Below, one piece after another: positions 1 to 8,281 of a stretch of 64,000 nt of DNA (positions within the stretch are counted from its first letter, which is position 1; each line of letters opens with the position of its first letter). The notes under the pieces were generated by a model, which saw nothing but the letters and a program-made list of their open reading frames with translations, ran no database searches and was not told the origin of the DNA. The DNA lies in NCBI RefSeq assembly GCF_023091865.1, contig NZ_JAHXDI010000001.1:1-64000 (forward strand), written 5' to 3'. A program made the translations under genes and the position numbers. The DNA is from Chromohalobacter moromii (lineage in GTDB: Bacteria; Pseudomonadota; Gammaproteobacteria; Pseudomonadales; Halomonadaceae).

Positions 1-21
1 TCATCGTCAGGCATTTCTTCT

Positions 22-53
22 AAAACCCCCGCTTCAGACGAAGCGGGGGTTTT
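22..53. terminator. Intrinsic terminator hairpin left of fliD
   Basis: A 13-bp perfect stem (positions 22-34 with 41-53) closes a 6-base loop and carries T and A runs on both flanks, so it could end transcription from either strand. It probably ends a gene lying left of the window. A TAA at 21-23 could be that gene's stop, but too little is visible to say. Confidence 0.8.
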
Positions 54-93
54 GTCGTTTGGGTGGATGAAAACAGTCTGAGCTAACGCTGTA

Positions 94-120
94 ATATCGG
101 CCGCCAGGGCGAAAACTTGA
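94..120 (-). promoter_or_regulatory. Candidate sigma-28 (FliA) promoter, pointing left
   Basis: Read on the minus strand this is TCAAGTTT, 11 bases, then GCCGATAT. It matches the flagellar sigma-28 consensus TAAAGTTT-N11-GCCGATAA at 14 of 16 positions with exact spacing. It lies beside fliD but points away from it, toward the window edge, where the hairpin at 22-53 would stand in its leader. The target gene is not visible; a flagellin gene would be a natural guess. Confidence 0.55.
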
Positions 121-259
121 GGCATTTGAATGCCAGGGGTGATGGGAGTTTTTGTCGCTATTCTCTCTCCCTAATATGCTAGAGGTTTGCTAGGGTGGGA
201 CACAGACATCAGCAGACGTAAGCTTGCGATGAAACGCATCTAAAAGGGGAAGAGGCGGT

Positions 260-1594
260 ATGGCTTCCATCTCGTCATTGGGCGTTGGCTCCGGCCTTGA
301 TCTCAGCGGGCTGCTTGATCAACTTCAAGAGGCCGAGCGAGAAAAACTCGTGCCTATCCAGCAGCAGCAGGCCGAGCAAGAAACGAAAATATCGGCTTAT
401 GGCCAGTTGAAGAGTGCCTTGTCGAAAGTGCAGTCTTCAGCCAGCGACCTCACTGATCCCGAGCTTTTCAATAGTGTGACTAGCAACGTTGAAGGCGATA
501 GCGTGGAAGCGGCCGCCACGCCCGATGCGCCGCCGGGGCGTTACAACGTTGATGTCGAGCGTTTGGCCACCGCATCCAGCATCGCCACCCAAGGCGTTGA
601 TGAGGAAGCCGTTCTCAATGCCGGGACGGAGGCGAGTATCGATGTCACATTGGGCGATGGAACGCCAACAAGTAGCATCACGGTGGAAGCAGATAGCACG
701 TTGAGTGATGTGCGCGATGCGGTCAATGAGAGTGATTCCGGGGTTTCCGCCTCGATTGTGTTTGATGGCAATCAACATCGCTTGGCCCTGGCATCCAAGG
801 AGACAGGTGAGCAGGCAGCAATCGATAGCGTCTCGTTCACAGGCCTTGACGGCTTGGCACCGGATGATGCCACCGAGATCCAGGGCCAAGATGCCAAGTT
901 GAACGTCAACGGCATCGAGATCACTAGCGCCAGCAATCAGGTTGAAGAAGCGATCCAGGGTACGACGCTGAGTCTGACCGACACCGGTGAGTCCACGGTG
1001 ACGGTGGCGCGAGACGACGAGTCGATCCGCGGCGCCATCACAGGCTTCGTCGACAGTTACAACGATATGAAATCGACCACTGCCGACCTCACCAGTTTCA
1101 GCTCCGAAGATGGCGAGACGCAAGCCGGCGACTTGCTCGGTGACAGCACGACGCGCATGGCGGAGTCTCGTCTGCGGAGTACGATGACCGAAAGCGTCGA
1201 TGGAGATGGTCTGCAAACGCTGGAAGATGCCGGTATTTCGATGAACGTCGATGGCGAGCTGGAAATCGACGAGGAACAATTCGACGAGGCGCTCTCGACC
1301 CAGCCCGGCGCAGTCCAGACGCTGTTCACGGGTACTGAAGATAGCCAGGGAATTGCCGGTAAGGTCGAAGAAGAGCTGGATACCATGCTAGGTGAAGACG
1401 GCATGGTGGAGGGCGCCGTGACCGGCGCCGAGAACCAGATGGACCGTCTCGACGAGCGCTATGCTTCGATGGAAGACAGCATAGCAACCACAGTGGACCG
1501 CTATCGCACCCAGTTCCAGGAACTCGACAGCATGGTGGCCGAGATGAATCAGACCAGCAGTTATCTCACCCAGCAGTTGTCCGCATTGGGTTAA
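260..1594 (+). CDS. fliD: Flagellar hook-associated protein 2 (filament cap)
   Basis: The 444-residue protein begins with the typical FliD N-terminus (SSLGVGSGLDLSGLLDQL) and ends with a coiled-coil C-terminal FliD_C region (about residues 360-440, ending QTSSYLTQQLSALG). FliD forms the cap at the growing filament tip and promotes flagellin polymerisation outside the cell. Length is normal for the shorter FliD proteins. The start is supported by a purine-rich AAGGGGAAGAGG upstream of ATG 260. No other flagellar gene is in the window. The protein is strongly acidic, as expected for a halophile surface protein. Confidence 0.93.
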   Translation: MASISSLGVGSGLDLSGLLDQLQEAEREKLVPIQQQQAEQETKISAYGQLKSALSKVQSSASDLTDPELFNSVTSNVEGDSVEAAATPDAPPGRYNVDVERLATASSIATQGVDEEAVLNAGTEASIDVTLGDGTPTSSITVEADSTLSDVRDAVNESDSGVSASIVFDGNQHRLALASKETGEQAAIDSVSFTGLDGLAPDDATEIQGQDAKLNVNGIEITSASNQVEEAIQGTTLSLTDTGESTVTVARDDESIRGAITGFVDSYNDMKSTTADLTSFSSEDGETQAGDLLGDSTTRMAESRLRSTMTESVDGDGLQTLEDAGISMNVDGELEIDEEQFDEALSTQPGAVQTLFTGTEDSQGIAGKVEEELDTMLGEDGMVEGAVTGAENQMDRLDERYASMEDSIATTVDRYRTQFQELDSMVAEMNQTSSYLTQQLSALG

Positions 1595-1623
1595 TCAAGC
1601 GGCTTCGTATCCCATGCCAATAC

Positions 1624-1647
1624 AGCGCCCGCCTCAGTGCGGGCGCC
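1624..1647. terminator. GC-rich hairpin between convergent fliD and hisC
   Basis: An 8-bp stem (1625-1632 with 1639-1646) with a 6-base loop lies just after the fliD stop and before the hisC stop. There is no real T run, so it may act as a weak terminator or only as a barrier between the convergent genes. Confidence 0.4.
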
Positions 1648-1667
1648 TTGCTGTGTGGCACGCCTCG

Positions 1668-2723
1668 CTAGCGGCACACAGCTTGGAGCGCTTCCACGAG
1701 GCTCGTCATTTCATCATCCGTGCCGATGCTAATGCGCAGGAAGTCGCTCAGTGCTTCCTTGTCGAAATGACGCACCAGAATGCCCCGTTCTCGCAAGGCA
1801 TCGAAGAGCATGCGTCCCTGATAGGCATCGTGCCGCACGAACAGGAAATTGGTCTGCGAAGGCAATACCTCGAAGCCGAGCGTTTCGAGTTGGCGCCGCG
1901 TCCACTCGCGCGTTGTGATGACGCGTTCGCGGCAAGCATCGAAGTAGGCACGATCCCGCAGTGCGGCGATGCCCGCCTCGATGGTGATGCTATCGATAGG
2001 GAAGGAATTGAAGGAGTCCTTGACGCGCTCCAGCCCCTCGATCAGTTCTCGCGAGCCGATCGCAAAGCCCAGGCGCAATCCAGCCAGGCTTCTTGATTTG
2101 GAGAAAGTCCCCGTCACCAGCAGGTTGGGAAAGCGCGAGACCAGAGGGATCGTGCTTTCACCGCCGAAGTCCACGTAGGCTTCATCGACCAGTACCACGC
2201 TCTCGGTATTACGCTCCAGCAAAGCAGCGATCGCCTCACGCGAGTGCCCGTGGCCGGTCGGCGCGTTGGGATTGGCGAAGACGATACCGCCATTGTCGGT
2301 ATCGAAGGCCGTCAGCGGCACGCACCACTGGTCGTCCAGAGCCACGCTACGGTAGGTCACGTCGTAGAGCTTGCAATAGACCGGATAGAAGCTATAGGAA
2401 ATCGCCGGCATTAGAAGCGGACGTGGCTGGCGAAAGAACGCCTGGAAAGCCAATGCCAGCACTTCGTCGGATCCATTGCCAACGAATACCTGCTCTGTTG
2501 CGACGCCGTATTCCTCGGCGAGTGCCTCACGAAGCGCAGTGGCACTAGGGTCCGGGTAGAGACGCAGATGACTGGCCGGGAAATCGCGTAGCGCTTGCTC
2601 GACGCCAGGCGCGGGCGGATAAGGATTCTCGTTGGTGTTCAACTTGATCAGACGTTCGCGCGGTTGCTCTCCCGGCACATAAGGAGTGAGCTCACGCACG
2701 GCGGGACTCCAGAACTTGCTCAT
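1668..2723 (-). CDS. hisC: Histidinol-phosphate aminotransferase
   Basis: This 351-residue fold-type I PLP aminotransferase converts imidazole-acetol phosphate and glutamate to histidinol phosphate. Visible features are the N-terminal LNTNENPYPP motif, NPNAPTG, and the PLP lysine in TFSKSRSLAGLR (about K209). I prefer ATG 2723 (MSKFWSPAVREL) over an in-frame GTG at 2735 because it matches the usual HisC N-terminus. It is separate from the hisBHAF operon at 10-13 kb, and hisG/hisD are not in the window. Some HisC paralogues act on aromatic amino acids, but the length and motifs favour histidine synthesis. Confidence 0.92.
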   Translation of the reverse strand: MSKFWSPAVRELTPYVPGEQPRERLIKLNTNENPYPPAPGVEQALRDFPASHLRLYPDPSATALREALAEEYGVATEQVFVGNGSDEVLALAFQAFFRQPRPLLMPAISYSFYPVYCKLYDVTYRSVALDDQWCVPLTAFDTDNGGIVFANPNAPTGHGHSREAIAALLERNTESVVLVDEAYVDFGGESTIPLVSRFPNLLVTGTFSKSRSLAGLRLGFAIGSRELIEGLERVKDSFNSFPIDSITIEAGIAALRDRAYFDACRERVITTREWTRRQLETLGFEVLPSQTNFLFVRHDAYQGRMLFDALRERGILVRHFDKEALSDFLRISIGTDDEMTSLVEALQAVCR

Positions 2724-2838
2724 GAACGCTCGCACAGGCAGTGATGAGGTAGGTGTCCATGGTGACGCGACGCCCGGACGCGCGCAAGTTGCGCCGCGTC
2801 TCGTATGTCGACGACAGAGAATACAGGCATGCCCTTGA

Positions 2839-2850
2839 TTAGTTTACTAA
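2839..2850. promoter_or_regulatory. Palindromic operator candidate upstream of the flavin oxidoreductase
   Basis: TTAGTTTACTAA is a perfect inverted repeat of 5-bp half sites around 2 bases. It overlaps the spacer of a weak promoter (TTGATT at 2835-2840, possible -10 near 2859-2864). Old-yellow-enzyme genes are often repressed by TetR- or HxlR-type electrophile sensors, so repressor binding is plausible. No regulator gene is adjacent. Confidence 0.35.
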
Positions 2851-2904
2851 CGACCTCATCTATTGGACATCGTGATGATTACCAAGAGTTCTACAGGAGG
2901 CGAC

Positions 2905-4002
2905 ATGGCTTACGATTCGCTGCTTTCACCGCTCACCATGGGCAAGCTGACGCTCCCCAATCGAGTGCTGATGGCACCGCTGACTCGCGCTCGCACGCCG
3001 GATATGGTGCCCAAGGCGCTGCAGCAAACCTATTATGCGCAGCGCGCTGATGCCGGCTTGATATTCAGCGAGGCAACGAACATTTCTCCCACTGCGCGTG
3101 GCTATGTCTATACGCCGGGTATTTATACCGATGAACAGGAAGCCGGTTGGCGTGGCGTCGTGGATAGCGTACATCGTGCCGGTGGGCGAATCGCCTTACA
3201 GCTATGGCACGTGGGTCGTATCTCGCATCACAAGATCCAGCCGGGCGGCCAACCACCGGTGGCGCCGAGCGCGCTACGAGCCGAAGGCGCCAACTGCTTC
3301 CTCGAGTTCGAGGATGGCAGCTCGGGCCAGCACCCGACCAGTACCCCACGGGCCCTGGAAACCGACGAAATCCCCGCGCTGATCGACGACTATCGCCAAG
3401 CCGCCAAACGCGCCAAGCGTGCTGGGTTTGACATGGTCGAAGTGCACGCCGCCAATGCATACTTGCTGCAACAGTTCATGGCGACGGGCTCGAATAAGCG
3501 TACTGACCGCTATGGCGGAAACCTGGTCAACCGGGCGCGCCTGGTTCTGGAAGTCGTCGATGCCGTCAGCGAGGTCATGGGCGCCGATCGCGTCGGGATT
3601 CGTATCTCGCCGTTCATCGAGATCTTCGGCTTGAGCGACGACGAATCGGAGGCAATGGCCTTCTATCTGGCCGAGCAATTGACGCGTCGCGGCATTGCCT
3701 ACTTGCATGTCAACGAGCCCGATTGGACCGGCGAAGGGCCGCAGCTGACCGACAACTTCCGCCGCGAGTTGCGCAAGCGCTTCCCGGGAACGCTGATCTA
3801 CTGCGGGCACTACACCGCTGAGCGCACCGAGGCGTTGATTCGCGATGGCCTGGGCGATGGCGCAGCCTTCGGGCGTCCGTATATCGCCAACCCTGATCTC
3901 GTCGAACGCTTTCGTCGCGAGAGCACGCTCAATGAGCCCGACCCGGCAACGTTCTACGGCGGCGGCGCCGAGGGTTACACGGACTATCCGACATTATCAT
4001 GA
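2905..4002 (+). CDS. Old yellow enzyme / N-ethylmaleimide reductase-like flavin oxidoreductase
   Basis: This is a 365-residue FMN-dependent ene-reductase of the NemA/OYE family, which reduces activated alkenes, nitro compounds and other electrophiles with NAD(P)H. Visible features are the N-terminal PLTMGKLTLPNRVLMAPLTRART, ALQLWHVGR, the substrate-binding pair in VEVHAANAYLLQQF, the segment SNKRTDRYGG, and the C-terminal FMN-binding GDGAAFGRPYIANPDL. An ideal AGGAGG at 2895-2900 fixes the start at ATG 2905 rather than the longer upstream frame. Likely a monocistronic stress gene. The physiological substrate cannot be read from sequence. Confidence 0.9.
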   Translation: MAYDSLLSPLTMGKLTLPNRVLMAPLTRARTPDMVPKALQQTYYAQRADAGLIFSEATNISPTARGYVYTPGIYTDEQEAGWRGVVDSVHRAGGRIALQLWHVGRISHHKIQPGGQPPVAPSALRAEGANCFLEFEDGSSGQHPTSTPRALETDEIPALIDDYRQAAKRAKRAGFDMVEVHAANAYLLQQFMATGSNKRTDRYGGNLVNRARLVLEVVDAVSEVMGADRVGIRISPFIEIFGLSDDESEAMAFYLAEQLTRRGIAYLHVNEPDWTGEGPQLTDNFRRELRKRFPGTLIYCGHYTAERTEALIRDGLGDGAAFGRPYIANPDLVERFRRESTLNEPDPATFYGGGAEGYTDYPTLS

Positions 4003-4104
4003 GGTCTAAGTCTGCAAAGGGTGTCCGATAGCGTCACATGACGCTATGCTGTCACCCACGGGGCCGCGGGAGCGGCCCAGGACCCATTGGTTAGGAGGAC
4101 TATC

Positions 4105-4563
4105 ATGCAGATCAGGACGTTGCTCGCCGGTTCCGCCATGCTTGCCGTACTTGCCGGTTGTGCCACGGGCACCTCACAGCAAGGCCAGCCTGGTGCGTCG
4201 GAGCAAGCCGAACAGCCGACCGTCTACAGCGGCACCTTGCCATGCCGCAGCTGCGACGGTATCGATCTTGAAGTGCAACTGATGGGTGATGAGGACGCGA
4301 CTGCGGATGAGCGCACCTTTGAGTTGCAAGCCGAATATCGCAATCATCCGGAAAATCCGCCGGCCGAAGAATACAACGGCCAGTGGGACGTCATTGATGG
4401 CACCGCGAAAGATCCCGAAGCGACCGTCTATGAGCTCACGCCCAATGGTGAAGGGCAGATCTACTACTTCCAGAAGCTCGACGCCAACACGCTGGAGTTG
4501 ATCGACCCGCAACTGCGTCGTTTCGAGAACGGTGAGACGCTGCGTCTGCAACGCCAGCAGTAA
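4105..4563 (+). CDS. NlpE-like outer-membrane lipoprotein
   Basis: A 152-residue precursor with a type II signal peptide: charged start MQIR, hydrophobic run, and lipobox LAGC around residue 18. The mature part contains YSGTLPCRSCDGIDLEVQL, the CxxC signature of the NlpE N-terminal domain, and ends with IYYFQKLDANTLELIDPQLRR. NlpE relays surface contact and copper stress to the Cpx system in enterobacteria. This version has only the N-terminal domain, so a sensor role here is inferred. The RBS AGGAGG at 4093-4098 selects ATG 4105. A terminator follows. Confidence 0.78.
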   Translation: MQIRTLLAGSAMLAVLAGCATGTSQQGQPGASEQAEQPTVYSGTLPCRSCDGIDLEVQLMGDEDATADERTFELQAEYRNHPENPPAEEYNGQWDVIDGTAKDPEATVYELTPNGEGQIYYFQKLDANTLELIDPQLRRFENGETLRLQRQQ

Positions 4564-4582
4564 TCGCGTTCTCGTATCACCG

Positions 4583-4609
4583 AAAAGGCGGCCTACGGGC
4601 CGCCTTTTT
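4583..4609 (+). terminator. Rho-independent terminator after the NlpE-like gene
   Basis: A 7-bp GC stem (4587-4593 with 4598-4604) flanked by an A run and followed by five T. It separates the lipoprotein gene from radA. Confidence 0.88.
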
Positions 4610-4696
4610 CATGTCCGGCCCTTGCGTGGGGCATACTCGGACGAGGCGAAGCGGGGCGCGATGATAGAATGCCTGTGATCGGCAAGGAGCGACGAC

Positions 4697-6073
4697 ATGG
4701 CCAAGGCGAAAAGCGCCTTCGTGTGCACCGAATGCGGTGCCGAATACAATAAATGGCAAGGGCAGTGCTCGAGCTGCCGCGAGTGGAATACGCTCAGCGA
4801 AGTGCGCCTGGGCAGCGCTCGGCCGCATGCGCAATCGCCATCGACGACGGGGCGGAGCGGTTATGCGGGATTGGTCTCGCGCGATGTGGTCGATCTGGGC
4901 GAGGTCGACCTCACCGAAGTGCCGCGTTTCTCGTCCTCCTTCGGCGAGTTCGACCGCGTGCTGGGCGGTGGCCTCGTACCGGGCTCGGCGGTGCTGTTGG
5001 GGGGCAACCCCGGTGCCGGCAAGTCGACGTTGCTGCTGCAGACCGCTTGTAAGCTGGCCCAGTCGCACAAGGTGGTGTACGTCACCGGCGAGGAGTCGCT
5101 CTCCCAGGTAGCGATGCGCGCGCATCGGCTGCAACTGCCGGTCAAGGGGCTCAACATGCTGGCCGAGACCAGCATCGAAACGGTACTTGCGGTTGCCGAG
5201 CGTGAAAAGCCTGCCGTGCTGATCATCGATTCGATCCAGACCATGCACCTGGAGGACATTAGCTCGGCGCCGGGTGGCGTGGCCCAGGTGCGCGAATCCT
5301 CGGCGGCGTTGACGCGTTTCGCCAAGCAGTCGAACACCGTGCTGATGCTGGTCGGGCACGTCACCAAGGATGGCACGTTGGCCGGCCCCAAGGTGCTCGA
5401 GCACATGATCGATGCGTCGTTGCTGCTCGAGGGCGGCGCGGACTCGCGATTCCGCACCCTACGTGGGCAGAAGAACCGTTTCGGCGCGGTCAACGAGCTG
5501 GGCGTGTTCGCGATGCTCGAGCACGGTCTCAAGGAGGTCAAGAACCCCAGCGCCATCTTCCTGTCGCGCGCCGAAGAACAAGCGCCCGGCAGCCTGGTGA
5601 TGGTGGTCTGGGAAGGTACGCGGCCGATTCTCGTCGAGGTCCAGGCGCTGCTGGACGATTCGGCTCTGGGCAACCCCCGGCGCGTCGCCGTGGGGCTCGA
5701 TCAGAATCGTCTGGCGATGCTGCTGGCCGTGCTGCACAAGCACGGTGGCTTGTTTACCGGCGATCAAGACGTCTTCCTCAATGTAGTCGGCGGCGTCAAG
5801 GTACTTGAGACCAGCGCCGACCTGGCCGTGTTGCTTGCGGTCGTCTCCAGTCTGCAGAACCGCAACTTGCCACGTGAGCTGGTGGCCTTCGGCGAAGTGG
5901 GGCTGTCGGGCGAGATTCGCCCCGTTCCCAGTGGCCAAGAGCGTATCGTCGAGGCCGCCAAACACGGCTTCACGCGTGCCATCGTGCCGCGTGCCAACGC
6001 CCCTCGACAGGCGCCCGAGGGCATGGAAGTGATCGCCGTCGATAAACTCGGCGATGCCCTGGAAGCCCTGTAA
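4697..6073 (+). CDS. radA: DNA repair protein RadA
   Basis: This 458-residue RecA-like ATPase drives branch migration during recombinational repair. Domains in order are a C4 zinc finger (C10, C13, C24, C27), a P-loop GGNPGAGKST at 102-111, the RadA-specific KNRFG motif at 259-263, and a C-terminal Lon-protease-like domain ending near residue 458. Full family length. The start follows a GGAGCGACGAC stretch. It is co-directional with selD, which begins 54 bases later, but I see no sign of shared control. Confidence 0.96.
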   Translation: MAKAKSAFVCTECGAEYNKWQGQCSSCREWNTLSEVRLGSARPHAQSPSTTGRSGYAGLVSRDVVDLGEVDLTEVPRFSSSFGEFDRVLGGGLVPGSAVLLGGNPGAGKSTLLLQTACKLAQSHKVVYVTGEESLSQVAMRAHRLQLPVKGLNMLAETSIETVLAVAEREKPAVLIIDSIQTMHLEDISSAPGGVAQVRESSAALTRFAKQSNTVLMLVGHVTKDGTLAGPKVLEHMIDASLLLEGGADSRFRTLRGQKNRFGAVNELGVFAMLEHGLKEVKNPSAIFLSRAEEQAPGSLVMVVWEGTRPILVEVQALLDDSALGNPRRVAVGLDQNRLAMLLAVLHKHGGLFTGDQDVFLNVVGGVKVLETSADLAVLLAVVSSLQNRNLPRELVAFGEVGLSGEIRPVPSGQERIVEAAKHGFTRAIVPRANAPRQAPEGMEVIAVDKLGDALEAL

Positions 6074-6127
6074 ACGCTGGCGCGTCGGTCATGTAGAATA
6101 GAGTGAACGATTGCCAAGGAGTGCCCA

Positions 6128-7165
6128 ATGAGTGCCATTCGCCTGACGCAATACAGCCACGGCGCCGGTTGTGGCTGCAAGATCGCCCCCGACGTGCTGG
6201 ACAGCATTCTGTCCAAGGCGGGCCCCGGTGCCACCGACAAGCGCTTGATCGTGGGTAACCAGGGCCGCGAAGACGCCGCCGTCTATGACCTCGGCGACGG
6301 TCGCGGCCTTATCTCGACGACTGACTTCTTCATGCCCATCGTCGACGACCCCTTCGACTTCGGGCGCATCGCCGCCATCAATGCCATCAGCGATGTCTAT
6401 GCCATGGGCGGTACGCCGATCATGGCATTGGGCATCCTGGGATGGCCGATCGATACCTTGTCGCCGGAAATCGCCGGTGATGTGGTCAGCGGCGCGCAGT
6501 CGATCTGCCGCGAGCTGGGCCTGGCCCTGGCCGGCGGGCATTCCATCGATGCCCCCGAACCGATCTTCGGCCTAGCGGTGAATGGCCTGGTCGATCTCGA
6601 GCATCTCAAGCTCAACAGCAACGCCAAGGCGGGCGACTTGCTGTATCTCACCAAGCCGCTGGGGGTGGGGCTTCTGACCACGGCGGAAAAGCATGGCTGG
6701 CTGGAGTCCGGTCACCAGGGGCTGGCGCGCCGTACGATGCTGAAGGCCAACCGCATCGGGATCGAGATGGCCAAGGTTCAGGGCGTGCATGCCATGACCG
6801 ATGTCACCGGTTTTGGCTTGGCCGGGCACCTCAGCGAAGTCTGCCAGGCAAGCGGCCTCAAAGCGCGGATCGACTTCGCCAAGCTGCCCAGACTCGCCGA
6901 GGCCGAGGCGTATCGGCGGCGCGGGGCGGTGCCCGGCGGCACGCAGCGCAACCGTCAGGCCCTGGGTGAAGCCTTGCCCGATATGGACGCGGCGCATTGG
7001 CAATGGCTGTGCGATCCCCAGACCTCGGGCGGTCTGCTGCTGAGCGTCGACCCGGCCTGGGCGGATGACGTCGAGCGCATTGGACGCCAACACGGCCTCA
7101 CGCTGGAAGCCTTCGGTGAGATGCGCCCCGCGAGTGGCACCGGTGTGATCGAGGTGCGTGGGTGA
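6128..7165 (+). CDS. selD: Selenide, water dikinase (selenophosphate synthetase)
   Basis: The 345-residue enzyme makes selenophosphate from selenide and ATP. The N-terminal catalytic segment GAGCGCK is present, with Cys15 (codon TGT) in the nucleophile position and Lys18, so this is a cysteine rather than selenocysteine form. The glycine-rich AIRS-family segments GGTPIMALGILGWP and MTDVTGFGLAGHL are intact. It overlaps selU by 4 bases, which implies translational coupling. With no selA or selB in the window, the visible use of selenophosphate is tRNA selenation by SelU. Confidence 0.96.
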   Translation: MSAIRLTQYSHGAGCGCKIAPDVLDSILSKAGPGATDKRLIVGNQGREDAAVYDLGDGRGLISTTDFFMPIVDDPFDFGRIAAINAISDVYAMGGTPIMALGILGWPIDTLSPEIAGDVVSGAQSICRELGLALAGGHSIDAPEPIFGLAVNGLVDLEHLKLNSNAKAGDLLYLTKPLGVGLLTTAEKHGWLESGHQGLARRTMLKANRIGIEMAKVQGVHAMTDVTGFGLAGHLSEVCQASGLKARIDFAKLPRLAEAEAYRRRGAVPGGTQRNRQALGEALPDMDAAHWQWLCDPQTSGGLLLSVDPAWADDVERIGRQHGLTLEAFGEMRPASGTGVIEVRG

Positions 7166-8247
7166 GCCTACCGCAAATCGCGCCCGGTCTGGCGCTGCTC
7201 GAGCGCCCGCTGATCGATGTGCGTGCCCCGGTAGAGTTCGACCAGGGCGCCTTGCCGGGCGCCGTCAACCTGCCGTTGATGGACGATGCCGAGCGCCAAG
7301 CGGTGGGCATTCGCTACAAGGAGGCTGGTCAGGCCGCCGCCATCGAGTTGGGCACGCAACTGGTGGATGGCGCCCTCAAGCGGCGTCGTGTGGCGGCGTG
7401 GCAAGCGTTTTCCGAGCGTCATCCCCAGGCGCTGATCTATTGTTTCCGGGGCGGGCTGCGTTCGCAAATCGCGCAGCAGTGGCTGCAGGAGGCGGGCATC
7501 ACACTGCCGCGTATTCAAGGCGGCTGGAAGGCCATGCGTCAGTGCCTGAGCGCCGAGATTGCCTCGGCGGCAACGCGGCCTGCGCTGGTCGTGGCCGGCC
7601 TTACCGGCAGTGCCAAGACCGAATTGATCCAACGTCTCGACACGGGGGTCGACCTCGAAGGGCACGCCCGGCACAAAGGCTCGGCGTTCGGGCGGCATCC
7701 TTTGCGGGGGCCATCGCAAATTGACTTCGAGCATGCGCTGGGCGTGGCGCTATCACGGATGCCGCTTGGCTGCGTGGTAGAGGATGAGTCACGCATGATC
7801 GGGCAGCTGGATATTCCCTTGCCCTTCTGGCGAACCATGGAGACAGCGCCGCGCATTCGCGTGGAGATGCCGCTGGACTGGCGGCTCGAGCAGATTCGCA
7901 AGGATTATATCGAGACCCTGTGGCAGACCTATCGTGGCCATTATGGCGAGTGGCTGGGCTGGGCGTTGATGCGCAAGCAGCTTTCCAGTGCGCTCAAGCG
8001 CGTGCGTAAACGCCTAGGCAGTGCGCGTTTCCAGCGTTTGCAACGTTTGCAGGCACTGGCCTTCCGCGAACATCAGCGGGGCAATACCCAGGCGCACGAA
8101 GCCTGGCTCGCGCCGCTGATGCTCGAATACTACGATCCCATGTATCGTTATCAGCTCGAGCAGTCTCCCCGTGAGGCGCTGCATGTCGGCGACTGGGAGA
8201 GTTGCTTGGCGTTCGCGCGCGACTGGTCGGCGTCGCTGGCACGCTAA
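7162..8247 (+). CDS. selU: tRNA 2-selenouridine synthase
   Basis: This 361-residue protein (YbbB/MnmH family) replaces sulfur by selenium in 2-thiouridine at the wobble position of tRNAs for Lys, Glu and Gln, using selenophosphate. An N-terminal rhodanese domain carries the catalytic cysteine C94 in YCFRGGLRSQ. A P-loop domain follows, with GLTGSAKT at 146-153, where the usual final glycine before the lysine is alanine. The gene starts at a GTG inside the selD stop, so the pair is an operon. Length is normal for the family. Confidence 0.94.
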   Translation: MSLPQIAPGLALLERPLIDVRAPVEFDQGALPGAVNLPLMDDAERQAVGIRYKEAGQAAAIELGTQLVDGALKRRRVAAWQAFSERHPQALIYCFRGGLRSQIAQQWLQEAGITLPRIQGGWKAMRQCLSAEIASAATRPALVVAGLTGSAKTELIQRLDTGVDLEGHARHKGSAFGRHPLRGPSQIDFEHALGVALSRMPLGCVVEDESRMIGQLDIPLPFWRTMETAPRIRVEMPLDWRLEQIRKDYIETLWQTYRGHYGEWLGWALMRKQLSSALKRVRKRLGSARFQRLQRLQALAFREHQRGNTQAHEAWLAPLMLEYYDPMYRYQLEQSPREALHVGDWESCLAFARDWSASLAR

Positions 8248-8281
8248 TCGCTCACCGGTTTGGCGCCTTGTCTCTTTCGGG

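Noticed and set aside
6128..7165. Possible selenocysteine codon in selD
   Set aside because: The nucleophile codon is TGT (Cys) and there is no in-frame TGA.
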